64,000 nt of DNA from CALLMM01 sp964429855 (GTDB taxonomy: Bacteria > Armatimonadota > Chthonomonadetes > Chthonomonadales > CAJBBX01), in the NCBI GenBank assembly GCA_964429855.1, contig CAYSDM010000013.1, positions 20,322 to 84,321 of the forward strand, read 5' to 3'. The translations under genes and the position numbers were made by a program. The notes beneath the pieces were generated by a model. That model was not told the DNA's origin, searched no databases, and saw only the letters and a list, made by a program, of their open reading frames with translations. Positions 35,244 through 43,499 of the stretch are shown here, piece after piece. How positions within the stretch are numbered: the stretch's first letter is position 1; each line of letters opens with the position of its first letter.

Positions 35244-35291
35244 AGTACTAAAGTACTTTTTAAATAGTACTTAATTCCTGAAGTGCAGGAA
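35244..35291 (+). promoter_or_regulatory. Palindrome cluster upstream of the multihaem cytochrome operon
   Basis: Three copies of the palindrome AGTACT occur at 35244-35249, 35252-35257 and 35266-35271; the last two form AAGTACT-N8-AGTACTT. Immediately after is TTCCTG (35275-35280) / CAGGAA (35286-35291), a perfect 6-bp inverted repeat with 5-base spacer. It lies about 100-145 bases before the first cytochrome gene and looks like binding sites for one or two regulators. No consensus -35 is clear. Confidence 0.5.
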
Positions 35292-35389
35292 GGTATGTAA
35301 ACGAAATATAAGAATAATTTAATACGCCTTTAAGACGCATTTCGGGGAGAGTTTCGTCCACTGTGCTGTCCCAACCCAAGGAGACCGAC

Positions 35390-36424
35390 ATGTCGCGCAA
35401 GAAACTCTGGCGTCTGGGGATGTTTTCACTTACCATAACTTTGACACTTGTCTGGTTAGGTACAGTCTGTGTCATCGGTTCTGTCACGCCCCAGGATCGC
35501 ACTGTCAATCCTCTCGTTGTATTTGAACAAGCGAAAGCTGAAGACTACACCAGCGATGGCGCCTGTATAACCTGTCATCAGGCTTACGCGCAGAGCTTTG
35601 AGAAATCACCGCATTCTACCTACAGCAGCAATCCGAAGGAATCCTACGACAAACAGGGATGCCAATCCTGCCATGGACCGGGAAAAGCCCATGTGGAGGA
35701 TCGAGAACAGGCGGCGAAGAGCGGAAAAGATGTGTTTGGTCTTTCTAAGATGAAAGCAAAAGATTCTTCGGCAGTCTGCCTTCGCTGTCATACCGACACC
35801 ATGAAATCCACTCAGTGGCACCGTACCGCTCACGCACGCGCTGATCTTTCTTGCAACTCCTGTCACTCCGTTCACATCGGCGCGGCGCATGAAAATGAGA
35901 CGGCGGCTGAGAAAGCAAAGATCAAAGATGCCGTGAAGATCATCAACAGCTTTACCAATGTAGCGCGTCCAGAACCGAATAAAATGCTGAAGTCGCAGGA
36001 AGCGCTTTTATGTGGCAAGTGCCATAAGAAAGAGCTGTCCGAATTCCGACATAACTTCCACCATCCGCTGCCGGAAGGTAGGATTGACTGCTCCGACTGT
36101 CATGATGTGCATCCCACACGCGCAGAGCAGACTCGAGTCACGCCGAATAAATCCGCCTGTATCACCTGCCATGCCGACGTTGCCGGTCCATTCGTGTTTG
36201 AGCATGACCCGGTTAACAGCACGCTGGGAGACGGTTGCAACGACTGTCATCGTCCGCACGGTTCGCACAATCCTGCCCTGCTGACCACGGCTTCTCGCGG
36301 TCTCTGCGGGCAGTGCCATACGGATCAGTCCAATACGCACTTCCCCGGACAGTCATGCTGGAACACGGGATGCCATGTAGCCGTTCATGGCTCCAACCGT
36401 GACAGAAAACTATTACGCCGTTAA
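35390..36424 (+). CDS. Decahaem c-type cytochrome, DmsE/MtrA-like
   Basis: 344 residues from ATG 35390 (AAGGAG 7 bases before it), with a signal peptide (MSRKKLWRLGMFSLTI to about residue 33). I count nine CxxCH motifs (CITCH, CQSCH, CLRCH, CNSCH, CGKCH, CSDCH, CITCH, CNDCH, CGQCH). A tenth atypical site CWNTGCH (C-x4-CH) is near the C-terminus, followed by VAVHGSN. Ten haems and about 340 residues match periplasmic decahaem cytochromes of the DmsE/MtrA type, which thread into an outer-membrane barrel to carry electrons outward. It is the first gene of a three-gene operon with a beta-barrel and an octahaem lipoprotein. Haem counts are direct; the conduit role is inferred. Confidence 0.88.
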   Translation: MSRKKLWRLGMFSLTITLTLVWLGTVCVIGSVTPQDRTVNPLVVFEQAKAEDYTSDGACITCHQAYAQSFEKSPHSTYSSNPKESYDKQGCQSCHGPGKAHVEDREQAAKSGKDVFGLSKMKAKDSSAVCLRCHTDTMKSTQWHRTAHARADLSCNSCHSVHIGAAHENETAAEKAKIKDAVKIINSFTNVARPEPNKMLKSQEALLCGKCHKKELSEFRHNFHHPLPEGRIDCSDCHDVHPTRAEQTRVTPNKSACITCHADVAGPFVFEHDPVNSTLGDGCNDCHRPHGSHNPALLTTASRGLCGQCHTDQSNTHFPGQSCWNTGCHVAVHGSNRDRKLLRR

Positions 36425-36455
36425 TTCTCACTTGCTATCGGAAGGGTGTAGCAGC

Positions 36456-38195
36456 ATGAAATCAAACGCTAACATCTCAAGACAGCGCATAAGGACAGGG
36501 GCAGCGTTGCTGATCTGTCTGTTCTTGCTCGGTCTGGCGAGTACATCCTCCGCGCAGGAGAAGGCAGAGCCTGCCCGAGAAAGGCAATCGAACCAGATTG
36601 CGTGGCAAAATCAAGATGCTCCAGACGAAAAGAAGGACGAAGAGCAAAAAGAGGAGAAGCCTCCCGTCGTTCCCAGGTTTCAGGTCGGAGTTGGTTATGC
36701 CAACTGGGATCTGAGCGGCAATGAGAACAAGTTCCGTCAATATGCCACTCCTCCGCATGGCATATTTCTCAAGGGTTTTCACTATAATCCGGTATCTATG
36801 CTGCACGGGTTTCGTGGAGACTATAATCTCATCGGTCTAGGAAGCGACGACTATTATGCCGATAGTCGGATGTTGATGTTTTTCGGAGATATCTCCTTTA
36901 AAGGATCGCTTCGAAGGAACCGTTTTCTCGAAGACGTGATCACGCCCGTTGCTGAGAGTGATCGTCAGGAAGGCAAAGCGCAGTTTAAATTCAAAGTCGC
37001 CCCCGAATTTTCGATATCCTCTGTCTACAGCCTCAGCGAACAGAACCATTTCTTTCAGTCGCCGCGCGAGGCTCTGCGACAGCGCACACGCTACTGGGAT
37101 CTGGCAGCGGAGGGGAAAGTCGGAGATGCGAGGATAAGCCTTGGATTCTCTGATTTCCGTTACTTTGATCGCACGCTGGTTCTTCCTGACACCGCGATCA
37201 AGCGCTGGCGTATGGTGGGAGTCTGGGAGCCGTTCAAAACATTGGGACTGGAAGCCTCCTATCTCTCACAGGAGATAAATCAGACATCGTTAACCAATCA
37301 TATTGATACGATCTCTCTGGCATCTAACTGGGCTGTCGGTCCGAATACCGATATCCAGATGAACTATCGCCACGATTCGCTCAATTTGCCGACTGTTCAG
37401 ACCTCAGTCGTCCGCGAGCAGCACAACTTCAATACAAAGCTGGTTCAGCGTTGGCCTCGATGGATGCTTCAGGTCGGGATGAACTATCGGGAGACAGAGC
37501 GGATTCGCGGAGATCGTCTGTTCATCAACATTCCTAAACTCTGGGGGTTTGAGGGACGCCTTGCTGGAAGATTGAGTAAAAACCTCAAGCTGACTCTGCG
37601 CGGCTCCACACAGCATCTCTCCAGTCTTCCGTTGATGCTGACGGCGGATAACCGTTCACTCTACTGGAATGATCGCCGTTTCCTGCAGCTTAAGCTGGAT
37701 GGCGGCTCTCCTTCTCTGAACGGTTACTTCCAGTGGACTCATCGTCGTCTTGCCAACGAGATACGCGATTCGGACATTTCCTCTCATTTCCTGACAGCGG
37801 GTGGAAACTGGGAAGTAAACTCCCGATTGAGCGCATTTGCTGAATATAACTATGAGTTCTGGTCCGGGAAAAGCGCCGATTCGACCGTTTTTCCCTTCCA
37901 GGAAAATTACATTCCTAGCAGCCGGGTCACGGTGCTGGGAATAAGTTGGGCGTTGACGGATCAGGTATTTCTGCTTGCCAGTTATACCGATTTCACCACC
38001 GACAACGACAACCCGCTGCGTGAAAAAGACGGCAACTTTACCGGTCGCTACCTGACAATGAATCTTCGGTATCGCTTCCCTGCGGGACATGAGCTTAACC
38101 TGACGATCGCTCCCTGGCTCTATCGGGACAGTGTGGTAGACAGTATGTCCTATACAGCCACTCTCCTGATGTTGTCGGGAAGCGCTAGATTCTAA
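36456..38195 (+). CDS. Outer-membrane beta-barrel protein, MtrB/PioB-like
   Basis: 579 residues from ATG 36456 (AGGG about 9 bases upstream) with signal peptide ending TSSAQ. After a charged Glu/Lys-rich linker (about residues 30-65) the rest alternates polar/apolar in beta-strand rhythm with aromatic girdles. The protein ends LSGSARF: the C-terminal Phe is the outer-membrane barrel signature. No CxxC near the N-terminus is seen, unlike Shewanella MtrB. Length fits MtrB/PioB barrels, usually 550-700 residues with 24-28 strands. It lies between the decahaem and octahaem genes (gaps of 31 and 50 bases). Barrel assignment is strong; membership of the MtrB family is inferred from position and fold type. 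Confidence 0.78.
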   Translation: MKSNANISRQRIRTGAALLICLFLLGLASTSSAQEKAEPARERQSNQIAWQNQDAPDEKKDEEQKEEKPPVVPRFQVGVGYANWDLSGNENKFRQYATPPHGIFLKGFHYNPVSMLHGFRGDYNLIGLGSDDYYADSRMLMFFGDISFKGSLRRNRFLEDVITPVAESDRQEGKAQFKFKVAPEFSISSVYSLSEQNHFFQSPREALRQRTRYWDLAAEGKVGDARISLGFSDFRYFDRTLVLPDTAIKRWRMVGVWEPFKTLGLEASYLSQEINQTSLTNHIDTISLASNWAVGPNTDIQMNYRHDSLNLPTVQTSVVREQHNFNTKLVQRWPRWMLQVGMNYRETERIRGDRLFINIPKLWGFEGRLAGRLSKNLKLTLRGSTQHLSSLPLMLTADNRSLYWNDRRFLQLKLDGGSPSLNGYFQWTHRRLANEIRDSDISSHFLTAGGNWEVNSRLSAFAEYNYEFWSGKSADSTVFPFQENYIPSSRVTVLGISWALTDQVFLLASYTDFTTDNDNPLREKDGNFTGRYLTMNLRYRFPAGHELNLTIAPWLYRDSVVDSMSYTATLLMLSGSARF

Positions 38196-38245
38196 GTCTC
38201 TACTGTGTTATCAGGGAAAACACCTACCTTTAAGGGGGGAGAGTC

Positions 38246-39715
38246 ATGGGACGTAAAGGGCTTTTTATGCTGACAGCCACCATGGGCGTACTCACATTGG
38301 CGCTTCTTGTGCTGATCGGGTGCGGCGGAAGTGGTGGCCCGATTAATACCCCTCCACCAGATCAACCCGGACAGTCGGAACAGTTCTTACAGCTTCTCCC
38401 GGCGGCACAGCGTACCGCGACCTATGTCGGCTCGGATAAGTGTGGAGACTGCCATAGCGGAGGTCACGGGGGAGGAACCGGAAAGATTGATTTTCCGGCA
38501 TTCAACGATACGCTTCACTCCCTGGCGGGACTGGGCTGCGAATCGTGTCACGGTCCGGCAAGCATTCATAATGCCACGCCTACCAAAGACAACATCCTGA
38601 CCTATCCGCTGGTGACGAGAACGGCTGTCTGCGCGCAGTGCCATGGACCCAAATCCGCTGCATATGATGTCTCCAAACATGCTGAGATCGTCGAATCGGT
38701 CAAAGAGGAAGCGGAAACGACACCTACAACCTATGGAAAGAACTGCTTCCGCTGCCACAGCGCCGCTTTCCGATCACGGTTTGTGGATGAAAGACTGGCT
38801 TCCGGACAAACTCGCGACGAGGTGGATGCCGGCATTGTTGCACTTTCCAATGATGAGATCATCAAGACGGCTCAGCTTTCGCAAGAGTCGGCTACCTGCG
38901 TAAACTGTCACCATCCACACAAGAAGACCGGAAATCTGACCGAAGCCGGGAAGGATAAGCATCTGTTGAGACCGATCTTCAACATGGATGTCACGAATAT
39001 CTCTCCAGGCGCGCCAATCAAGCTGCATACTGCAGTGGATCAGATGTGTGGAACCTGTCATAACTCTCGCGGCGGGAAGAATGACGATGCCTCCATCTCT
39101 TCCAGCACGACACGTCCGCCCTTCCATAACGGTCCCCAGTACAATATGCTGCTGGGAGTGGGAGGCGTGGAAGGATCTGGACCGCCTGTCAGAACCACTG
39201 CCCACTCGGATGCGCCCGGTCAGTGCGTCCACTGCCATATGCCGCAGGGCAGACACTCGTTTACCACCAGCTTCGATACAAGCTGTCAGCCCTGTCATAC
39301 GCCGGGGGACGCAGATGCCCGGTCGGCTATTCGCGGAGCTATCGAACTGCAGTTGTTCTCGTTGCGAACCCGCATGGAGAACTGGGCAAGAGGCCGATTT
39401 GGCGATCCTGATATGTGGGACTATACTTCATTGATTTCCGCAAAGCAGAAGACGGCGCCTCCACAGGCGCAGGTTCCAATTGAGATCAAACGCGCTCGAC
39501 ATAACTACTACTTCATTCTGCGCGATCAGAGCCTGGGTATCCATAACTCCGCCTATACCCGGCACCTGCTCAACATCGCCAACCAGAACCTGGACACATT
39601 AGGCGTCGGACGGGCTGCGCCGCTTCCACCCGGACGCAGTCCCGACTATGTGAGACGGGTTTTGCAGGAAGATATTCGGATCGGGAATATCGCCGCAAGA
39701 TCGGAAAAAGACTGA
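38246..39715 (+). CDS. Octahaem c-type cytochrome lipoprotein
   Basis: 489 residues. A GGGGAGAG site lies just before the ATG. The N-terminus ends in the lipobox LIGCGG (Cys about residue 26), so the mature protein should be lipid-anchored. There are eight CxxCH motifs: CGDCH, CESCH, CAQCH, CFRCH, CVNCH, CGTCH, CVHCH, CQPCH. The haems lie in residues about 65-355; the C-terminal about 130 residues are haem-free and helical (RGAIELQLFSLRTRMENW). As the last gene of the decahaem/barrel operon it is the candidate surface component that meets the external electron acceptor or donor. Export side is not shown by sequence. I do not recognise the exact family. Confidence 0.82.
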   Translation: MGRKGLFMLTATMGVLTLALLVLIGCGGSGGPINTPPPDQPGQSEQFLQLLPAAQRTATYVGSDKCGDCHSGGHGGGTGKIDFPAFNDTLHSLAGLGCESCHGPASIHNATPTKDNILTYPLVTRTAVCAQCHGPKSAAYDVSKHAEIVESVKEEAETTPTTYGKNCFRCHSAAFRSRFVDERLASGQTRDEVDAGIVALSNDEIIKTAQLSQESATCVNCHHPHKKTGNLTEAGKDKHLLRPIFNMDVTNISPGAPIKLHTAVDQMCGTCHNSRGGKNDDASISSSTTRPPFHNGPQYNMLLGVGGVEGSGPPVRTTAHSDAPGQCVHCHMPQGRHSFTTSFDTSCQPCHTPGDADARSAIRGAIELQLFSLRTRMENWARGRFGDPDMWDYTSLISAKQKTAPPQAQVPIEIKRARHNYYFILRDQSLGIHNSAYTRHLLNIANQNLDTLGVGRAAPLPPGRSPDYVRRVLQEDIRIGNIAARSEKD

Positions 39716-39743
39716 CGCTGCTTATACCAGTTGATCGTCAAGG

Positions 39744-39823
39744 TAGAAGGGTTGCATCGCCTGGCTGTCCTGTCAGGCGCAGCGAGACATCTTAAGTACT
39801 TCGCTTGGCTCAGATTGACAGCC
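39744..39823 (-). repeat. Dispersed repeat, copy 1
   Basis: Read on the minus strand this about 80-bp stretch aligns along its full length with 56870-56950 (roughly 85 percent of positions match by eye, one 1-base gap). The shared core includes CTTAAGATGT and AGCCAGGCGATGCA. It lies in the gap between the convergent cytochrome and subtilase genes, before the terminator. Confidence 0.75.
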
Positions 39824-39854
39824 ATCCCGACTACTTTAACAATGTGCTGGACAT

Positions 39855-39889
39855 AAAAAAGCAGGGAACTCGAGTTCCCTGCTTTTTTT
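39855..39889. terminator. Bidirectional terminator with zero-loop palindrome
   Basis: A run of six A, then GCAGGGAACTC and its exact reverse complement GAGTTCCCTGC, then seven T. The 22-bp core plus A/T flanks form one continuous perfect palindrome centred on CTCGAG. It terminates both the cytochrome operon (plus) and the subtilase gene (minus). Confidence 0.92.
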
Positions 39890-39903
39890 ACTCTCTTTTC
39901 GAT

Positions 39904-41280
39904 TCAGAAGCCGCTGACGTTTAAGCGTCCGCCGGTAACACACTTTCCGGAAAGCGATGCAGTTGGTATTGCACTGCTCAGGATGGCGTTCTTGATCTGC
40001 GCCGCCGTCGAACCCGGATGAGAAGCGGCATAGAGCGCGGCCGCGCCGGTTACATGCGGCGTCGCCATCGAGGTTCCGCTGTAAGAGCCATAAGTGGAGG
40101 AGTTTCTCCGACCCGGCAGTGTGGAGTTGATTCCAGAACCCGGCGCTCCGATGTCCACCGTGGTGGCTCCATAGTTAGAGAAGCTGGAGCGACTGCCTGA
40201 ACTGGTGATCGAGGCGACGGCGATGATGTTTGTATTCGGGTAGTTCGAAGGATAGTTTGGAGTGGTGTCGTTATTATCGCCTACGCCGTCGAACCCTCCA
40301 TTACCGGCGGCTGCCACAAAGAGGATGTTTGCCTGATTGGCGCGTTCGATGGCGTCCTGAAGCCCCTGTGAGAAGCCTCCTCCCCCCCAGGAGTTGTTCG
40401 TGGCAACAATATTCAAGCCATGCCTGATTTTCAGGTCCGTGATGTAGTCCACTGCCAGAATCGCGTTGGCGGTGGTTCCGCCATTCGATCCCAAGAACTT
40501 GGCGGAGATAATCTTCACGTTCCAACAGACGCCTGCAACGCCAATTCCGTTGCCACCCACCGCGCCGATGGTTCCCGCGACATGAGTCCCATGATCATCA
40601 CCCGTCCCGTCATAGGTGGATCGGTTATTCCCGACAAAATCCCAGCCGTTGGTGTCATCCACATAACCGTTTCCATCATTATCCACACCATCCACCGGAT
40701 CATAGGGGTTTGTCCAGATATTGGCGGCCAGGTCCGCGTGCGTATTCATCACGCCTTCATCTATGACGCCTACCAGCACCGAACTGGAGCCAGTGTTGCC
40801 GGAAGCCCAGGCTTCTCCTGCCTGAGAGCCATACTGATTGGTCGGGGTCGTGGCATCTCCATACATCCCCCAGAGATTTCCATTAGTGTAGTAGGGATCG
40901 TTGGAGGCTGCCTGATGTCGGTATATCCAGTTCGGTTCTGCAAACTCCACCGCCGGATTGTTCGCCAGCAGTTGCAGTGCCTCCAGTACGCTCTTGCGGG
41001 ATTTTACATGATGAATGGGAACCTCGCCGAAATCCTGCATGGTTCGCGTATGGATCGCTTGCCGTCCGACAACGCCGATTCTTGCGAGGATAGAGTCCCG
41101 CGTTTCCTGCGTTGCTCCGGGGCGAAACTTGATGAGCAGTTCATTGGGAACGTGTGCGGGCCACGCCTCTTCTGGCTGAAGAACTGATTTCGGAATAGAG
41201 CCGATGGGAAGATTCAGAGCCGCCAGTCCGCAGAGTGTGAAAAGACCAATAACCGCCTTCTGTATTGCGCGTTTGCTCAC
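39904..41280 (-). CDS. Secreted subtilisin-like serine protease (S8)
   Basis: 458 residues from GTG 41280 (AGGAGG 8 bases upstream); frame-open codons back to 41523 are ignored for lack of a ribosome site. It has a signal peptide, then an inhibitor-I9/fervidolysin-type propeptide (ELLIKFRPGA near residue 48, AVEFAEPNWIY). The catalytic triad is D174 (VGVIDEGV), H230 (DDHGTHVAG) and S404 (GTSMATPHV), with the oxyanion Asn in NNSWGGG. Calcium-binding-like DGVDNDGNGYVDD occurs after the Asp motif. The protein stops soon after the catalytic core with no extra C-terminal domain. It is a monocistronic gene with its own strong promoter. Confidence 0.92.
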   Translation of the reverse strand: MSKRAIQKAVIGLFTLCGLAALNLPIGSIPKSVLQPEEAWPAHVPNELLIKFRPGATQETRDSILARIGVVGRQAIHTRTMQDFGEVPIHHVKSRKSVLEALQLLANNPAVEFAEPNWIYRHQAASNDPYYTNGNLWGMYGDATTPTNQYGSQAGEAWASGNTGSSSVLVGVIDEGVMNTHADLAANIWTNPYDPVDGVDNDGNGYVDDTNGWDFVGNNRSTYDGTGDDHGTHVAGTIGAVGGNGIGVAGVCWNVKIISAKFLGSNGGTTANAILAVDYITDLKIRHGLNIVATNNSWGGGGFSQGLQDAIERANQANILFVAAAGNGGFDGVGDNNDTTPNYPSNYPNTNIIAVASITSSGSRSSFSNYGATTVDIGAPGSGINSTLPGRRNSSTYGSYSGTSMATPHVTGAAALYAASHPGSTAAQIKNAILSSAIPTASLSGKCVTGGRLNVSGF

Positions 41281-41353
41281 GAAAGAGCCTCCTCTCCTGT
41301 TGCAGGTAGATGATGTGGACTGAACGAAATGGTGTATGGGGGAGTGTTCTACA

Positions 41354-41382
41354 ATCCTAGCATAGCTAAACGTTGATGTCAA
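41354..41382 (-). promoter_or_regulatory. Sigma-70-type promoter of the subtilase gene
   Basis: On the minus strand a perfect TTGACA (41377-41382) and TAGGAT (41354-41359) are separated by exactly 17 bases. The expected start is about 41347, giving a leader of about 67 bases before the GTG. Confidence 0.75.
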
Positions 41383-41418
41383 GTATCGGCAGCAGGAAGG
41401 GAGTTGTGGAGGATAGAG

Positions 41419-42492
41419 ATGAGAATGTCGAAGCGGGAACGTGTTCTGCGCGCGATGAACTTTCAGGAAGTGGATCGCGTGCCGGTATACGATATATTGC
41501 AGAACGACGCTATCATCGAACACTTTTCGGGCGAACGCTTTTCTCCCGGAAATGGAGCGCGCATCACCGGATTAGCCTGTGGTCGCGCGCTCGATATGAC
41601 ACGCATGGCGGACGGACCTATTGAGAACCCGCGCACGTTCCAGTCAGAAGATGGAACGGTTCACCGGCAGGAGAGATGGACTTCCTGGATCGTTTCACGA
41701 CCCTTTCAGGATCTGGATGGGCTGGTAGAGTGGATAAAAAAAGAGATCATGCGGACCAACCAGATCGTTTACGACCGCGCGTTTGCAGAGCAGTTTCATG
41801 CTTATGTATGTGAGAGACTGGATCGCTTTCGGGAAGGCGATTCGCATCATGATCCAGCGGTGCTCGTTGTCGAGAGCCTGCCCGGCTTAACGCACATGTA
41901 TCACCAGACAGGGCATGAGATGTTCGCCTATCTGATGCAGGATGATCCATCGTTGCTGGAGGAGTGGCTGGAAGCGCTCTGCCAGGCAGAGCTTCGTCGG
42001 GTGAGGATGATCGCCAATCCTCGCTTGATCCCGATTGCGCTGACGGCGGACGATATCGCCTATAAGACCAGCCTGCTCTTTTCTCCGAAATGGCTGCGCG
42101 CCGTATTTCTGCCTCGCTTAAAACGTCTACATGAGGCGTGGCATCATCGGGATACATTCTGCATCTTTCACTCCGACGGAAACCTGTGGAGCATTCTAGA
42201 CGATCTTCTGGAGACGGGAATAGACGGTCTCAATCCGCTTGAAACGCTTGCCGGAATGGACGCTGAGCGACTGCGTACCGCCTATCCCGGGTTAGTTCTT
42301 ACCGGGGGAATTGATGTCAGTCAGCTTTTAACCTACGGCACTCCGGAAGAGGTGCGTGAGACCTGTCTGAATGCTATTCGCGCAACGGAAGGCAGAGGCT
42401 ACTTCATGGGTTCCACTACCGAACTACACTGGGATGTGAAACTGGAGAACGCTATAGCCATGTTTGAAACGGCGTGGGGGCAGCCATCCTGA
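41419..42492 (+). CDS. Uroporphyrinogen decarboxylase-like (UroD/MtaA-CmuA family) protein
   Basis: 357 residues from ATG 41419, with GGAGG 6 bases upstream. It starts SKRERVLRAMNFQEVDRVPV, the standard beginning of UroD-like proteins. Later motifs include HSDGNLWSILDDLLETGIDGLNPLE and VLTGGIDVSQLLTYGTPEEV, typical of the UroD/corrinoid-methyltransferase superfamily barrel. It lacks obvious features of true haem-pathway HemE, which is usually placed with other hem genes. It may be a methyltransferase with an unknown substrate, or a divergent decarboxylase. It is a single gene between the subtilase and the TetR operon. Confidence 0.8.
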   Translation: MRMSKRERVLRAMNFQEVDRVPVYDILQNDAIIEHFSGERFSPGNGARITGLACGRALDMTRMADGPIENPRTFQSEDGTVHRQERWTSWIVSRPFQDLDGLVEWIKKEIMRTNQIVYDRAFAEQFHAYVCERLDRFREGDSHHDPAVLVVESLPGLTHMYHQTGHEMFAYLMQDDPSLLEEWLEALCQAELRRVRMIANPRLIPIALTADDIAYKTSLLFSPKWLRAVFLPRLKRLHEAWHHRDTFCIFHSDGNLWSILDDLLETGIDGLNPLETLAGMDAERLRTAYPGLVLTGGIDVSQLLTYGTPEEVRETCLNAIRATEGRGYFMGSTTELHWDVKLENAIAMFETAWGQPS

Positions 42493-42504
42493 AGATCATA
42501 GGAT

Positions 42505-42538
42505 CTGGAAGGGGCGCTTCTCTCTACGTCCCTTCCAG
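42505..42538 (+). terminator. Hairpin after the UroD-like gene
   Basis: CTGGAAGGG (42505-42513) pairs with CCCTTCCAG (42530-42538), loop 16 bases, 13 bases past the stop. No U tract follows, so termination is uncertain. The remaining 42539-42729 holds nothing recognisable. Confidence 0.4.
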
Positions 42539-42729
42539 AGTGAGAGGATCCACATCTTACGTATTTTTGAAACGCAATTTTCCCCGGCTCGTAGTGTCTG
42601 CTGAACAGTAAATAACTGCCTGTCTCTTCCCTAAAATAATCCAACTCAAGCCTCCCATGGCTTTCGCTGTAAAATCACTTTGTGAAAAAATGTCTTAACC
42701 CTTGCGATGCTGATAAATTGCCGGGTATT

Positions 42730-42751
42730 ATTGAATAAACGTTTAATAAAT
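42730..42751 (+). promoter_or_regulatory. Candidate TetR-protein operator
   Basis: A 22-bp near palindrome centred on the exact palindrome TAAACGTTTA (42736-42745); 9 of 11 half-site positions match. It ends directly before the ribosome site of the tetR-like gene, as expected for autoregulation. Inference. Confidence 0.55.
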
Positions 42752-42765
42752 AAGGACGTGCAGTG

Positions 42766-43386
42766 ATGACAGCCGAATCCATTGGAACCAGGCGTCAACA
42801 GGCGGAAGAGAGACGCGCTCAGATTCTTGATGCGGCTTGCCGGGTCTTTTCCGAGAAAGGTTTTGCCGGAGCCTCAATGCGCGATATTGCCCGCGAAGTC
42901 GGGGTTACGGAAGGTCTGCTCTACCACTACTTTGACAGCAAGGAGCAATTGATCCATGCAACATGGAGAGAGCGCTCCTGGCGGGATTCATTAGAGCGGA
43001 TTCTATCTGTGGACGACAAGGTACCTCTGTCTACGGTGCTGAAAGAGATGGCGAGCGATTTTCTGCACACGCTCTATAAGAACAGAGATATGGCGCGAAT
43101 GTGTGCTGCAGAGATGCAGCGAAACTCAGAACTGGCAAGCCACTACCTGGAAAAGATACAGGATAACCAGAAACTGATCGTGGAGTTTTTCCGCAAACGT
43201 CAATCCCTGGGAGAGATAAAGCCTGAGACCGATGTGGAGATGGCGGCGGGACTGCTCATGGGATTTTCCTACAGCGTCTTCCTGCTCTATAACCGGGAGA
43301 ACCAGAAGACATGGGAGCATCTGACAGCGGAGTATGTAAACCGCAGCGTGGATCTGCTCATGCAGGGCATCACCGGAAATCTCTGA
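42766..43386 (+). CDS. TetR/AcrR-family regulator of the RND operon
   Basis: 206 residues. The N-terminal helix-turn-helix reads RAQILDAACRVFSEKGFAGASMRDIAREVGVTEGLLYHYF, the hallmark of TetR regulators (quoted here in pieces: RAQILDAACRVFSEKGFAG, then ASMRDIAREVGVTEG, then LLYHYF). The C-terminal ligand domain has the typical helical core. AAGGA lies 9 bases before ATG 42766; a GTG 3 bases earlier (42763) is an equal possibility. It precedes a TolC-adaptor-RND operon in the same direction and most likely represses it. Confidence 0.88.
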   Translation: MTAESIGTRRQQAEERRAQILDAACRVFSEKGFAGASMRDIAREVGVTEGLLYHYFDSKEQLIHATWRERSWRDSLERILSVDDKVPLSTVLKEMASDFLHTLYKNRDMARMCAAEMQRNSELASHYLEKIQDNQKLIVEFFRKRQSLGEIKPETDVEMAAGLLMGFSYSVFLLYNRENQKTWEHLTAEYVNRSVDLLMQGITGNL

Positions 43387-43405
43387 GTCTTTTCTCACAA
43401 GCGGC

Positions 43406-43435
43406 TTGACATTATTTAGTCACAGTAGGTAATAT
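43406..43435 (+). promoter_or_regulatory. Promoter of the RND efflux operon
   Basis: A perfect TTGACA (43406-43411) and TAATAT (43430-43435), spacer 18 bases. A TGAC-N8-GTCA inverted pair (43407-43422) overlaps the -35 and could be an operator. The start would be near 43442, 58 bases before the ATG. Confidence 0.6.
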
Positions 43436-43499
43436 CATTCCGATTTTGAGATTTTTTTCACAATCTCGGGGCGGACACATGATGAGGAGGAGGATTGGG

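Noticed and set aside
41281..41523. 81-codon N-terminal extension of the subtilase
   Set aside because: It crosses the strong promoter and has no ribosome site; GTG 41280 has AGGAGG at ideal spacing and a signal peptide.
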